A stretch of DNA of 64,000 bases. It comes from Cytophagaceae bacterium. GTDB lineage: Bacteria > Bacteroidota > Bacteroidia > Flavobacteriales > Flavobacteriaceae. This document shows, piece by piece, positions 43,673 through 52,474 of the stretch. How positions within the stretch are numbered: position 1 is the first letter of the stretch; every line of letters begins with the position of its first letter. The DNA lies in NCBI GenBank assembly GCA_002710685.1, contig PALD01000071.1, positions 329,042 through 393,041 on the forward strand, written 5' to 3'. The translations under genes were made by a program, and so were the position numbers. The notes beneath the pieces are model-generated. The model ran no database searches. It saw nothing but the letters and a program-made list of their open reading frames with translations, and was not told the origin of the DNA.

Positions 43673-44680
43673 ATGAAAAAGCTTATTTATCTATTTGTAT
43701 TACTTACAGTTGGCCTTTCGGCGAAAGCCCAGGTGCTGGGAAGCGATTTTGAAACCGTGGTCGCCGCTGGCAAGCAGGATGCCTCTACATTGATGGGGGC
43801 TTACATAAACCCAGCGATGGAGGGTTTGATATTTGCCATGAACGGTGGCTGGTACCACACCGCAAAGACCCATAAAAAGTTTGGTTTTGATATTTCACTG
43901 GCAGTAAACGCCTCTATGGTTTCTTCAGATAAGGAAAATTTCAATATAACAGATTTTGATTATGAAGGTACCGTCGTGGCAACCCCAGGGACAACGCCCA
44001 CCGTTATGGGAAGCGGTGACCCCGCGACCATTACCTATGTTACCAGCGATGGTGCAGAGACCGTAGAATTTGAAATGCCCGAGGGCATCAAGGATGACCT
44101 TCCGCTCAATGCGGTACCGGCGCCAACGCTACAAGCAACCGTGGGGCTGTTCTATGATACAGATGTTTCCCTGCGCTATACGCCTAAAGTGGGGGATGAG
44201 TCAGTAAAGGGTCAGTTATATGGCGTGGGGCTCAAGCATAACCTCATGCAGTATTTTGGCCCGCTGGATAAATTGCCCCTCAATGTTGCCATCATGGCGG
44301 GCTACACCAATATGACCGTTGATTATGATATAGAAGATGGCAGCACCTTTGACGGTAGTAACCAGCGCGCAGAGTTCAGCCTTGATTCTTATACCGTGCA
44401 GGCAGTAGCATCGCTGGATTTTCCATTTGTTACACTTTATGGCGGCCTGGGCTATGCCGGTGGTAAATCTTCACTTGGTGTCCTGGGGACCTATGTAGTT
44501 GAATATAATGGTGGAGAAACGGAAACCATAGTCGACCCCATCTCCTTGAGCTACAATCCCGGTGGGGTACGGGCAAACCTTGGTGCAAGCCTCAACCTTG
44601 CCTTCTTCCATATCTTTGCAGATTATACCATACAGGATTACAGTAACCTTACGGCGGGAGTAGCGTTTAGCTTTCGCTAA
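43673..44680 (+). CDS. DUF6588-like outer membrane beta-barrel protein
   Basis: 335 residues from ATG 43673, giving signal peptide MKKLIYLFVLLTVGLSAKAQ. The mature protein is an outer membrane barrel by composition: alternating strands such as VGLFYDTDVSLRYTP and LNVAIMAGYTNMTVDY, and a C-terminal aromatic residue (VAFSFR ends with Phe two from the end). It matches the DUF6588 group as I recall it; function unknown. Dyad-repeat copies sit at both ends: in the signal-peptide codons (43715-43729) and over the stop codon (44666-44681). Confidence 0.78.
   Translation: MKKLIYLFVLLTVGLSAKAQVLGSDFETVVAAGKQDASTLMGAYINPAMEGLIFAMNGGWYHTAKTHKKFGFDISLAVNASMVSSDKENFNITDFDYEGTVVATPGTTPTVMGSGDPATITYVTSDGAETVEFEMPEGIKDDLPLNAVPAPTLQATVGLFYDTDVSLRYTPKVGDESVKGQLYGVGLKHNLMQYFGPLDKLPLNVAIMAGYTNMTVDYDIEDGSTFDGSNQRAEFSLDSYTVQAVASLDFPFVTLYGGLGYAGGKSSLGVLGTYVVEYNGGETETIVDPISLSYNPGGVRANLGASLNLAFFHIFADYTIQDYSNLTAGVAFSFR
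43715..43729. repeat. Dyad repeat copy CTTTCGGCGAAAGCC in signal peptide codons
   Basis: CTTTCG-G-CGAAAG palindrome that also contains GGCGAAAGCC. Encodes LSAKAQ at the signal peptidase site. Confidence 0.7.
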
Positions 44681-44681
44681 A
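44666..44681. repeat. Dyad repeat copy TTTAGC-TTTC-GCTAAA over a stop codon
   Basis: Perfect 6-bp stem with the AGC/GCT version; the TAA stop at 44678-44680 lies in the right arm. Confidence 0.75.
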
Positions 44682-44827
44682 ATTTCTCATGCCCAATCCC
44701 TTTTTATATAGGGTAAACTATGGTTAAAACCTTGTGAAGTTGTAATTTTACAGGAGGATTTATTTTGACCTTGAGCCAAGGTAAAAACCCTTGAACAATA
44801 ACCGTTAATTACATAAAAACATATACA

Positions 44828-45754
44828 ATGAAAGTTACCGTAGTAGGTGCAGGTGCCGTGGGCGCCAGTTGTGCCGAATATATCGCGATCAAGGATTTTG
44901 CATCAGAAGTTGTGCTGCTGGACATCAAGGAAGGCTATGCAGAAGGCAAGGCCATGGACCTTATGCAAACGGCATCACTCAATGCGTTTGACACAAAAAT
45001 CACCGGGACGACCGGTGATTATTCTAAAACGGCAGGTAGCGATATCGCGGTGATTACAAGTGGTATTCCACGTAAGCCGGGCATGACCCGTGAAGAATTG
45101 ATAGGTATCAACGCCGGTATCGTCAAGGATGTATCTTCAAACTTGATCAAGCATTCTCCTGATGTGATCATCATTGTGGTGAGCAACCCTATGGATACCA
45201 TGACCTATCTTGTGCACAAGACCACCGGTCTTCCCAAAAACCGAATCATAGGTATGGGTGGCGCGCTAGATAGTGCACGTTTTAAATACCGTCTTGCCGA
45301 GGCTTTGGAATGCCCCATCTCTGATGTTGATGGTATGGTGATAGGTGGTCATAGCGATACGGGGATGATCCCGTTGACCAGCCTGGCGACCCGTAACAGT
45401 GTTCCCGTATCAAGGTTTATTGCTGAGGAGCGCCTTGACCAGGTTATGGAAGATACTAAAGTAGGGGGAGCCACACTTACCAAGCTTTTGGGCACATCAG
45501 CATGGTATGCGCCGGGAGCCGCGGTTTCTGGACTTGTGCAGGCCATCGCTTGTGACCAGAAAAAAATGTTTCCATGTTCTGCCCTGTTAGAAGGGGAGTA
45601 TGGGCTTGATGATATATCGATAGGTGTTCCCGTGATTTTGGGACGTGATGGTATCGAGAAGATTGTAGAGATTGATTTAAGCGATGCTGAAAAATCAAAG
45701 CTGGAAGAAAGTGCAGCTGCCGTTAAGAAGACTAATGGTTTGCTGGAGCTCTAG
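44828..45754 (+). CDS. mdh: Malate dehydrogenase
   Basis: 308 residues. NAD-binding GAGAVGA at the start, substrate arginines in IPRKPGMTREEL, SNPMD, the catalytic Asp in ALDSARF and the catalytic His in IGGHSDTGMIPL. This is the LDH-like malate dehydrogenase of the TCA cycle (malate to oxaloacetate) typical of Bacteroidota. A single gene with a terminator after it. Confidence 0.95.
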   Translation: MKVTVVGAGAVGASCAEYIAIKDFASEVVLLDIKEGYAEGKAMDLMQTASLNAFDTKITGTTGDYSKTAGSDIAVITSGIPRKPGMTREELIGINAGIVKDVSSNLIKHSPDVIIIVVSNPMDTMTYLVHKTTGLPKNRIIGMGGALDSARFKYRLAEALECPISDVDGMVIGGHSDTGMIPLTSLATRNSVPVSRFIAEERLDQVMEDTKVGGATLTKLLGTSAWYAPGAAVSGLVQAIACDQKKMFPCSALLEGEYGLDDISIGVPVILGRDGIEKIVEIDLSDAEKSKLEESAAAVKKTNGLLEL

Positions 45755-45783
45755 TCACGATATGATCAAGATAATATATCAAG

Positions 45784-45810
45784 ACCTCTCGTTTTTCGGG
45801 AGGTTTTTTA
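45784..45810 (+). terminator. Rho-independent terminator of mdh
   Basis: Stem ACCTCTCG / CGGGAGGT (one G-T pair), loop of five T, then T-run. Confidence 0.85.
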
Positions 45811-45830
45811 TTTGGCTTAAAGCCAAATAA
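45808..45830. repeat. Dyad repeat copy (9-bp stem, loop TTAAA)
   Basis: Arms TTATTTGGC and GCCAAATAA. It is the exact reverse complement of 7592-7614 across all 23 bp, and it sits between two opposed terminators. Confidence 0.8.
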
Positions 45831-45856
45831 AAAAAGGCCTTCATACCGAAGGCCTT
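45827..45856 (-). terminator. Rho-independent terminator of nrdJ
   Basis: Stem AAGGCCTTC / GAAGGCCTT with loop ATACC; the A-run on its left gives a U-run on the minus-strand transcript. Confidence 0.85.
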
Positions 45857-45887
45857 CTTATTGTGTAGTTAAAGTAGGTCAAAAGAT

Positions 45888-48443
45888 CTATCCGCATTTT
45901 GAAGACCCGCAATCCTTACAGGTCAAGCAGCCTTCTTGGTAAATCAATTCAGTTGAATTACAGTTGTCGCATTTTTGCTTTTTGGCAACCGTACCATCGG
46001 CCACATAGCGCTTGAGGGCACGGGCAACTCCGTTTTTCCAGGTATTGATAGACTCGCTGTCCAGCTGTAAACTGTTGATCAAATCAATAGCCTTGTCAAT
46101 GGGCATGCCATATCTCAATGTGGTCGATATGAGTTTTGCATAGTTCCAGTATTCTGGATTGAACTTGTGGGACAGCCCCTCAATCGTGGTTTTGTAGCCT
46201 CGCTTGTTGGCAAACTGAAAGTCATAGCGTGAAGTACCGTCTTGATTACGGTTCTTGATGATGTGGCCATCGGTTGCCCATCGGGGAAGCAAGATGCCAT
46301 CTTCATCATCGGCAAGACCAGTGAAAATCTCATAAGGCTTACCATCGATAAGGCCTATAAAAGCAATCCATTTATCCTTGTTGTTCTGAAAACGCACAAT
46401 GTCTGCCTCAAGCACCTGCGGCCGCTTTGTGGGAAATGAGGTAAGCACATCTTCTTCCTCTTCTTTCTTTTTCTCATCGTTTGAGATCAAAACACCGCTG
46501 CGCGATCCATCACGGTATACGGTCACGCCCTTGCAACCGGCTTGCCAAGCTTCCAGGTATAAATTTCCCACAAGCTCTTCGCTCACATCACTGGGCAGGT
46601 TGATGGTGACGCTGATGCTGTGGTCTACCCATTTTTGCACGGCGCCCTGCATGCGCACCTTGTTTAACCAGTCAACATCATTTGACGTTGCCTTGTAATA
46701 TGGTGATTTCTCGACAAGGGCATTGAGTTCTTCTTGCGAGTAGTTTTTATCAGTGTCGATACCGTTGACCCTCATCCACTCCTTAAAACGGTGGTGAAAT
46801 ACAACATATTCTTCCCAGCTGTCGCCCACTTCGTCCACAAAGTCCACGCGGGCTTCCTTATCTCCTGGGTTTACCTTGCGACGCCTTTTATAAACGGGCA
46901 GGAAAACAGGCTCGATGCCAGAAGTCGTTTGTGTCATCAAGCTGGTGGTGCCCGTTGGGGCAATGGTGAGCAGTGCAATATTGCGACGGCCATACTCCAG
47001 CATGTCATAATACAGTTTTTCATCTGCATCTTTGAGGCGCAGGATAAAGGGGTTTTCTTTTTCACGCTCAGAGGCGAAAATAGGAAAAGCGCCACGCTCC
47101 TTAGCGGCATAAACAGAAGCTCTGTAAGCTTCTAGGGCAATGGTCTTATGTATTTCAATTGAAAAATCAATTCCTTCCTGGCTGCCATAGCGTATGCCCA
47201 GTGCAGCCAGCATATCGCCCTCTGCGGTGATGCCTATTCCTGTGCGGCGGCCTTCTTCTGCTTTTTTCTTGATGTTTAGCCAAAGGTTGCGCTCGACACT
47301 TTTGACTTCATCACCTTCAGGGTCTGCTTCGATTTTTGCAAGTATGGCATCTACTTTTTCAAGTTCAAGGTCAATGATGTCATCCATGATGCGCTGGGCT
47401 TTCTCGATATGTTTCTTGAAAAGCTCAAAGTTGAAGGATGCTTTATCCGTAAATGGGTTCTCCACATAAGAGAATAGGTTGATTGCCAGTAACCGGCAAG
47501 AATCGTAGGGGCAAAGCGGTATTTCTCCGCAAGGATTAGTAGATACCGTTCTATAGCCTAGATCTGCATAGCAATCTGGTACTGACTCGCGGGCAATGGT
47601 GTCCCAGAATAAAATTCCTGGCTCTGCTGATCTCCATGCGTTGTGCACGATCTTTTTCCAGAGTTTATCAGCTTCTATGTTCTTTTTATAAACGGGATCC
47701 TTGCTGAAAACAGGATATTTCTGGGTGTAGTCTTTACCGTCTTTCACAGCTTGCATAAAGCCGTCATCAATACGTACAGAAACATTCGCCCCGGTAACCT
47801 TGCCCTGTTCCATTTTTGCATCGATGAAATCCTCAGCATCAGGGTGGTTTATGGAAACGGATAGCATCAGGGCGCCACGACGGCCATCCTGCGCCACCTC
47901 ACGTGTTGAGTTTGAATAACGCTCCATAAATGGAACGATACCTGTTGAGGTAAGTGCCGAGTTTTTAACTGGAGACCCTTTTGGGCGAATGTGTGAGAGG
48001 TCATGTCCCACGCCACCGCGGCGTTTCATGAGCTGTACCTGCTCCTGGTCAATCTTCATGATGCCACCATAAGAGTCTGAATTGCCATCATTACCTATCA
48101 CAAAACAGTTGGACAGTGACCCAACTTGAAAAGGATTGCCTATGCCCGCCATGGGGCTTCCCTGGGGTACGATGTACTTAAAGTTCTTGATAAGGTCAAA
48201 AACCTCGTCCTCGCTCATGGGGTTTGCATAGCGGGCCTCGATGCGTGCAATCTCGCTTGCGATACGGCGGTGCATGTCGTCTGGGGTCAATTCATAAATA
48301 TTGCCGTCAGAATCCTTGAGGGCATATTTATTTACCCAAACCCGGGCTGCAAGATCGTCTCCCTTAAAATATTCTAAAGAAGCTTTAAAGGCTTCATCCT
48401 GGGTATAGGTTTTGGTTTTTGTACTAGGCTTAGTTAATTGCAT
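45888..48443 (-). CDS. nrdJ: Adenosylcobalamin-dependent (class II) ribonucleotide reductase
   Basis: 851 residues. The conserved first Cys is in SLSNCFVIG, the active-site Cys in NPCGEIPLCPYD, and PTGTTSLMT is also typical of RNRs. The C-terminus has a Zn-ribbon-like set of cysteines (CDNCNSTEL, CLTCKDCGSSKCG) that would relay electrons from thioredoxin. It reduces ribonucleotides with B12 as radical source and needs no oxygen. No class I nrdA/B genes are in this window. The 427-bp upstream region shows no cobalamin riboswitch that I can see. Confidence 0.94.
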   Translation of the reverse strand: MQLTKPSTKTKTYTQDEAFKASLEYFKGDDLAARVWVNKYALKDSDGNIYELTPDDMHRRIASEIARIEARYANPMSEDEVFDLIKNFKYIVPQGSPMAGIGNPFQVGSLSNCFVIGNDGNSDSYGGIMKIDQEQVQLMKRRGGVGHDLSHIRPKGSPVKNSALTSTGIVPFMERYSNSTREVAQDGRRGALMLSVSINHPDAEDFIDAKMEQGKVTGANVSVRIDDGFMQAVKDGKDYTQKYPVFSKDPVYKKNIEADKLWKKIVHNAWRSAEPGILFWDTIARESVPDCYADLGYRTVSTNPCGEIPLCPYDSCRLLAINLFSYVENPFTDKASFNFELFKKHIEKAQRIMDDIIDLELEKVDAILAKIEADPEGDEVKSVERNLWLNIKKKAEEGRRTGIGITAEGDMLAALGIRYGSQEGIDFSIEIHKTIALEAYRASVYAAKERGAFPIFASEREKENPFILRLKDADEKLYYDMLEYGRRNIALLTIAPTGTTSLMTQTTSGIEPVFLPVYKRRRKVNPGDKEARVDFVDEVGDSWEEYVVFHHRFKEWMRVNGIDTDKNYSQEELNALVEKSPYYKATSNDVDWLNKVRMQGAVQKWVDHSISVTINLPSDVSEELVGNLYLEAWQAGCKGVTVYRDGSRSGVLISNDEKKKEEEEDVLTSFPTKRPQVLEADIVRFQNNKDKWIAFIGLIDGKPYEIFTGLADDEDGILLPRWATDGHIIKNRNQDGTSRYDFQFANKRGYKTTIEGLSHKFNPEYWNYAKLISTTLRYGMPIDKAIDLINSLQLDSESINTWKNGVARALKRYVADGTVAKKQKCDNCNSTELIYQEGCLTCKDCGSSKCG

Positions 48444-48732
48444 TCGTGTGTTTTATGGAAGTCCTTCAGTGAATTTTTTCAATACGTGAAGCTAAAAAAA
48501 TATAAACTTCATAGCGGTATTAAATTTAAAAAGTTATCAAAAATCAATTGTTAATTAATTGGTTGTCAATAAAATAAATTTTTTGATGCGCTATAAAGTT
48601 TACAAAAAATGATTTTTTATATCAATTGAGCATATAATTGCCCAGCAGGGATTTATATATTTTTTGAAGGGTTCTCTCCTGTTTTGCTTACTATGGACGC
48701 CCACGGGGCAGGGGGTGTAAATGCAGGAAGAA

Positions 48733-48748
48733 TTTTGGCGAAAGCCCA
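48733..48748. repeat. Dyad repeat copy TTTTGGC-GAAA-GCC
   Basis: Exact GGCGAAAGCC core; with its AATTTT flank it is the reverse complement of most of the gyrB-leader copy. Intergenic. Confidence 0.7.
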
Positions 48749-48783
48749 CTCAAAAAATGTTAAGGAAATCTGAAAAAGATTTA

Positions 48784-48814
48784 TTGGCATTTCTGCCATA
48801 TAACCATATATTTG
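48784..48814 (+). promoter_or_regulatory. Bacteroidota-type promoter of secDF
   Basis: TTG (48784-48786), 20 bp, TATATTTG (48807-48814), 56 bp before the start codon. Confidence 0.75.
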
Positions 48815-48870
48815 CACGTTTTAAAAATTACCCGCCTTAGGGTGTGATGAATCATAAATTTTAAGGAAGA

Positions 48871-51800
48871 ATGCAGAACAAAGGACTCATTAGAGTATTT
48901 GCGATTTTATTTGGATTGGTGAGTTTGTATCAGCTTTCGTATACATACTTTACCTATAAGGTAGAAGATGAGGCGAAGGTCTTTGCCGCAAATAAGGTGC
49001 CCAACACCGTGGAGGGCTATGTTGATGAAAGAGGAGAGGTAGAGAACAGATACCTGGACTCTGTAGGTGATAACCCGGTCGCACTGGGCATTACCTATAA
49101 TGAAGCAAAAGAAAAAGAACTTAACAAAGGTCTTGACCTTAAAGGAGGTATGAACGCTATCCTTGAGATATCTGTTTCAGATATCCTTGTGGGGCTGAGC
49201 AACAACAGCATGGATCCTGCCTTTAGGCAGGCGCTTACTGATGCGGCCGAACGTCAAAAGGATAGCCAGCAGAGCTTTTTGCAGGACTTCTTTGATGCTT
49301 TTGAAGAAATACCGGGAGACAATAAACTTGCCTCGCCAGATATCTTTGCAAATAGCGCTTTAAGCGAAAAGATCAACTTCAACATGACCAATGCACAAGT
49401 TGAGCCCATCATACGTGATGAGGTTGAGCAATCATTGAGTTCTGCCTTTGAGGTACTGCGCAACCGTATCGATAAATTTGGGGTAACCCAACCTAACATA
49501 CAGCGTCTTGATAACCCTAGCCGTATCCTTATAGAATTACCAGGTGCTACGGATATTGAGCGTGTAAAATTCCAGCTTGAGTCTACCGCTCAGCTTGAAT
49601 TTTATAAAACCATCCTTACAGATGCGGCGACTTCACAATATTTGATTCAGGCAAATACCTTGTTGAAAGACCTGGTAAACCCCGAAACCATAAACAGTGA
49701 AAAAGGAGAAGCAGAGACCGTTACAGATACTACACAGGCAGGTGAGGATGAAGGCCTAGAGGATTTGCTTGCCAGCGACGATGCTGAAGAGGAGCCCAAA
49801 GAAGGCGAGAACCCATTGTTTGAAAAATTTGCACCTACTCAATATACCGGTACAGATGTATTGGGATATGCTTCTGTTGAGGATACTGCAACCGTGGGTA
49901 AATACTTAAGAATGCCAGAGGTGATGCGCTTGCGCCCTCAAAGTCTTCGATTTGCAAAATTTGCATGGGGAATACCCAGCGGTGACAATGAAGATATTCT
50001 TCCGCTTTACCTATTACAATCTAACCGAGCTGGTGAAGCTTATATGAGTGGTGACGTTGTGCAAGATGCACGCCAGGATTATACCCTGCGCGCCGAGCCC
50101 AACGTATTGATAAACTTTGAAGGTCAAGGCCCTAGCCAGTGGGCAAAGCTTACGGGTGAGGTTGCCCAAGAAGGCAATACAATTGCCATTGTTCTTGATG
50201 ACGTTGTATATTCTTCTGCTTCTGCAAAACAGGAAATCAAGGGAGGGTCTACTGAAATCTCCGGTAACTTTACCGTGACCAGGGCTCAGGATTTGGCTAA
50301 CGTTTTAAAAGCAGGTAAACTTCCGGCTTCCGCCAAAATAATCTCTTACGATGTTGTAGGGCCATCACTGGGACAAGAGGCCATCAACAGTGGTTTGATG
50401 TCATTCATCATCGCACTTATCCTCGTGCTTTTATGGATGGTATTCTACTACGGCAAGGCCGGTCTTTATGCTGATATCGCACTTGCGGTCAACATACTTT
50501 ATATCTTTGGTATCCTTGCGGGTCTAGGTGCGGTGCTAACACTTCCTGGTATCGCGGGTATTGTATTGACGATTGGTATGTCAGTTGATGCTAACGTGCT
50601 CATCTTTGAGCGAATTAGAGAAGAACTTGCAAGAGGAAAATCACAACGTGATGCCATAAAGGATGGTTTCAACAATGCGTTGTCATCCATCCTTGATGCA
50701 AACATAACGACCTTCTTGACGGCATTGATACTGTTCTTGTTTGGTACAGGACCTATTCAAGGGTTTGCTACCACGTTGATGATAGGTATAGGTACTTCAT
50801 TGTTTACGGCAATCTTTATCACCAGGTTGTTCATCGATGGGTATGGCAAGAATGGTAAGTCACTCGAGTTTTCAACGGCTGCTACTAAAAAACTTTTCCA
50901 GAATATCAACAGGGACTTCCTGGGCAAGCGCAAAGTTGCTTATGCCATAAGTGGCTCATTGATCTTGATAAGCTTGATCTCATTGTTTACCAACGGTCTC
51001 GATCAAGGAGTGGACTTTGTGGGGGGGCGCAATTATACCGTGAGGTTTGACCACGAAGTAAACCCTAATGAGGTTGAAGGGGAGCTACTGGATGACTTTG
51101 GTAGTGTTTCGGCAAAGACCTATGGAGAGGGCAACCAGTTGAAGATTACCACTAAATATAGAATAGACGAAGAATCATCAGAAGTGGATGATGAAATCCA
51201 GCAAAAGCTCTTTGACGGGCTGCAGCAGTACCTTCCTGCAAATATTACTTATGCCAACTTTGTACGTGGTTCTGGAGCAGATAAAATAGGTATACTTGAA
51301 TATAACAAGGTAGGGCCTACCATTGCAGATGATATCAAGAAAGATTCATTCTGGGCGGTACTGGGTTCGCTTGTTGTTGTGTTCTTGTACATCCTGCTAC
51401 GCTTTAGAAGATGGCAGTTCTCACTGGGTGCCGTGGTAGCGGTATTCCATGATGTGTTGATCACGCTGGGTATATTCTCATTGACATATAAGTTTATGCC
51501 GTTCAACATGGAGGTTGACCAGTCTTTCATCGCGGCGATATTGACGGTAATAGGTTACTCCCTGAACGATACCGTGGTCGTGTTTGACCGCATACGCGAA
51601 TATTTAAAGGAATATGGAGGTTCAAAAGGCATGTTCACCATTATAAACAGTGCTGTCAACAGTACCCTGGGCCGTACCTTAAATACGTCCATGACCACCT
51701 TGATCGTGTTGCTTGCCATCTTTATATTTGGTGGCGCAAGTATCATGGGCTTCATGTTTGCATTGATAGTGGGTGTGATTGTAGGTACATATTCATCTAT

Positions 51801-51891
51801 ATTTATCGCGACTCCTGTAATGTTTGACACGGTTCAAAAAAAGGGTCTTAAACCCGAAAAGAAAAAAGAAGAGGAAGAGGTTGAGGCGTAA
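48871..51891 (+). CDS. secDF: Protein translocase subunit SecDF (fused)
   Basis: 1006 residues, a natural SecD-SecF fusion. The SecD half has an N-terminal membrane helix, GLDLKGGMNAILEI, a large periplasmic domain and membrane segments with GIVLTIGMSVDANVLIFERI. The SecF half has GVDFVGGRNYTV and VIGYSLNDTVVVFDRI. The acidic insert around residues 280-310 (ETVTDTTQAGEDEGLEDLLA) is not part of the core fold. It uses the proton gradient to help release exported proteins from SecYEG. A single gene ending at a strong bidirectional terminator. Confidence 0.95.
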   Translation: MQNKGLIRVFAILFGLVSLYQLSYTYFTYKVEDEAKVFAANKVPNTVEGYVDERGEVENRYLDSVGDNPVALGITYNEAKEKELNKGLDLKGGMNAILEISVSDILVGLSNNSMDPAFRQALTDAAERQKDSQQSFLQDFFDAFEEIPGDNKLASPDIFANSALSEKINFNMTNAQVEPIIRDEVEQSLSSAFEVLRNRIDKFGVTQPNIQRLDNPSRILIELPGATDIERVKFQLESTAQLEFYKTILTDAATSQYLIQANTLLKDLVNPETINSEKGEAETVTDTTQAGEDEGLEDLLASDDAEEEPKEGENPLFEKFAPTQYTGTDVLGYASVEDTATVGKYLRMPEVMRLRPQSLRFAKFAWGIPSGDNEDILPLYLLQSNRAGEAYMSGDVVQDARQDYTLRAEPNVLINFEGQGPSQWAKLTGEVAQEGNTIAIVLDDVVYSSASAKQEIKGGSTEISGNFTVTRAQDLANVLKAGKLPASAKIISYDVVGPSLGQEAINSGLMSFIIALILVLLWMVFYYGKAGLYADIALAVNILYIFGILAGLGAVLTLPGIAGIVLTIGMSVDANVLIFERIREELARGKSQRDAIKDGFNNALSSILDANITTFLTALILFLFGTGPIQGFATTLMIGIGTSLFTAIFITRLFIDGYGKNGKSLEFSTAATKKLFQNINRDFLGKRKVAYAISGSLILISLISLFTNGLDQGVDFVGGRNYTVRFDHEVNPNEVEGELLDDFGSVSAKTYGEGNQLKITTKYRIDEESSEVDDEIQQKLFDGLQQYLPANITYANFVRGSGADKIGILEYNKVGPTIADDIKKDSFWAVLGSLVVVFLYILLRFRRWQFSLGAVVAVFHDVLITLGIFSLTYKFMPFNMEVDQSFIAAILTVIGYSLNDTVVVFDRIREYLKEYGGSKGMFTIINSAVNSTLGRTLNTSMTTLIVLLAIFIFGGASIMGFMFALIVGVIVGTYSSIFIATPVMFDTVQKKGLKPEKKKEEEEVEA

Positions 51892-51910
51892 GCCTTGATC
51901 ATCTTGTTCT

Positions 51911-51959
51911 CATACAAACAAAAAGCTCCCCGCCATGCGGGGAGCTTTTTGTTTGTATG
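51911..51959. terminator. Bidirectional terminator between secDF and DUF192 gene
   Basis: A perfect 23-bp stem: left arm 51911-51933, right arm 51937-51959, loop CAT, with GCTCCCCGC / GCGGGGAGC as the GC-rich core and A/T runs outside on both sides. Confidence 0.95.
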
Positions 51960-51965
51960 AGGTCC

Positions 51966-51982
51966 TTTCGCTTTAAGCGAAA
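51966..51982. repeat. Dyad repeat copy TTTCGC-TTTAA-GCGAAA
   Basis: Perfect 6-bp stem, 7 bp after the bidirectional terminator and 9 bp before the DUF192 stop codon. Confidence 0.75.
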
Positions 51983-51991
51983 TGAACTCAG

Positions 51992-52474
51992 CTATATCTT
52001 TTCATAAGAAATGGAATCTCCCACCTGCACGCCCCATTTTGCCGCCATGCCCGCGTTGACCTCGAGCACATACTTGACGGGAGCTTCTGAAGGTATTGAG
52101 GTTTCATCCATGGGCTGTGCATTAGCCGCTATCTTCTTTATCTTCTTGTCTTCGCCAATGTAGATGATGTCCAGGGCAATCTCCGTGTTCTTCATGTAGA
52201 AGAAGCGCTCACGTATATCTTTGAAGATAAAGAGCATGCCGCGGTCTTCCTGCATTTTAGTGCGGTACATGAGGCCCGTTTCTGTTTCAAAATCATTATC
52301 TGCTATTTCAATTTCCAGTAAGATCACGGGTTTGTCATCGTGAAGGATGGCAAGGTCGCCCTCATGGGTAAAGGTCACCTCTTCCTGGAGGTTGTTTGCG
52401 GGGGTTGTCTCATTCTTGCAACCGGCGGTAAATAATGCGGCGCACAATGCCGCTGAAATCCAAAATCTACGCAT
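51992..52474 (-). CDS. DUF192 family lipoprotein
   Basis: 160 residues with lipoprotein signal MRRFWISAALCAALFTAGC. The DUF192 domain is recognisable by ETGLMYRTKMQEDRGMLFIF, the FYMKNTEIALDIIYI segment and YVLEVNAGMAAKWGVQVGD. The family is small, exported and of unknown function. It overlaps the end of lgt by 8 bp, so it is cotranscribed with the enzyme that acylates its own lipobox Cys. Confidence 0.88.
   Translation of the reverse strand: MRRFWISAALCAALFTAGCKNETTPANNLQEEVTFTHEGDLAILHDDKPVILLEIEIADNDFETETGLMYRTKMQEDRGMLFIFKDIRERFFYMKNTEIALDIIYIGEDKKIKKIAANAQPMDETSIPSEAPVKYVLEVNAGMAAKWGVQVGDSISYEKI

Larger units (their letters stand above)
48444..48870. other. 427-bp divergent region between nrdJ and secDF
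   Basis: Strongly AT-rich with a short GC-rich island (about 48675-48750) that contains a dyad repeat copy. The secDF promoter lies at its right end. No conserved RNA or open frame was recognised. Confidence 0.5.

Noticed and set aside
46399..47469. Long open frames antisense to nrdJ
   Set aside because: Ser/Cys-rich translations without any recognisable domain, fully inside a well supported gene; typical shadow frames.
48444..48870. Cobalamin riboswitch upstream of nrdJ
   Set aside because: No B12-box-like conserved core could be found on the minus strand by eye.
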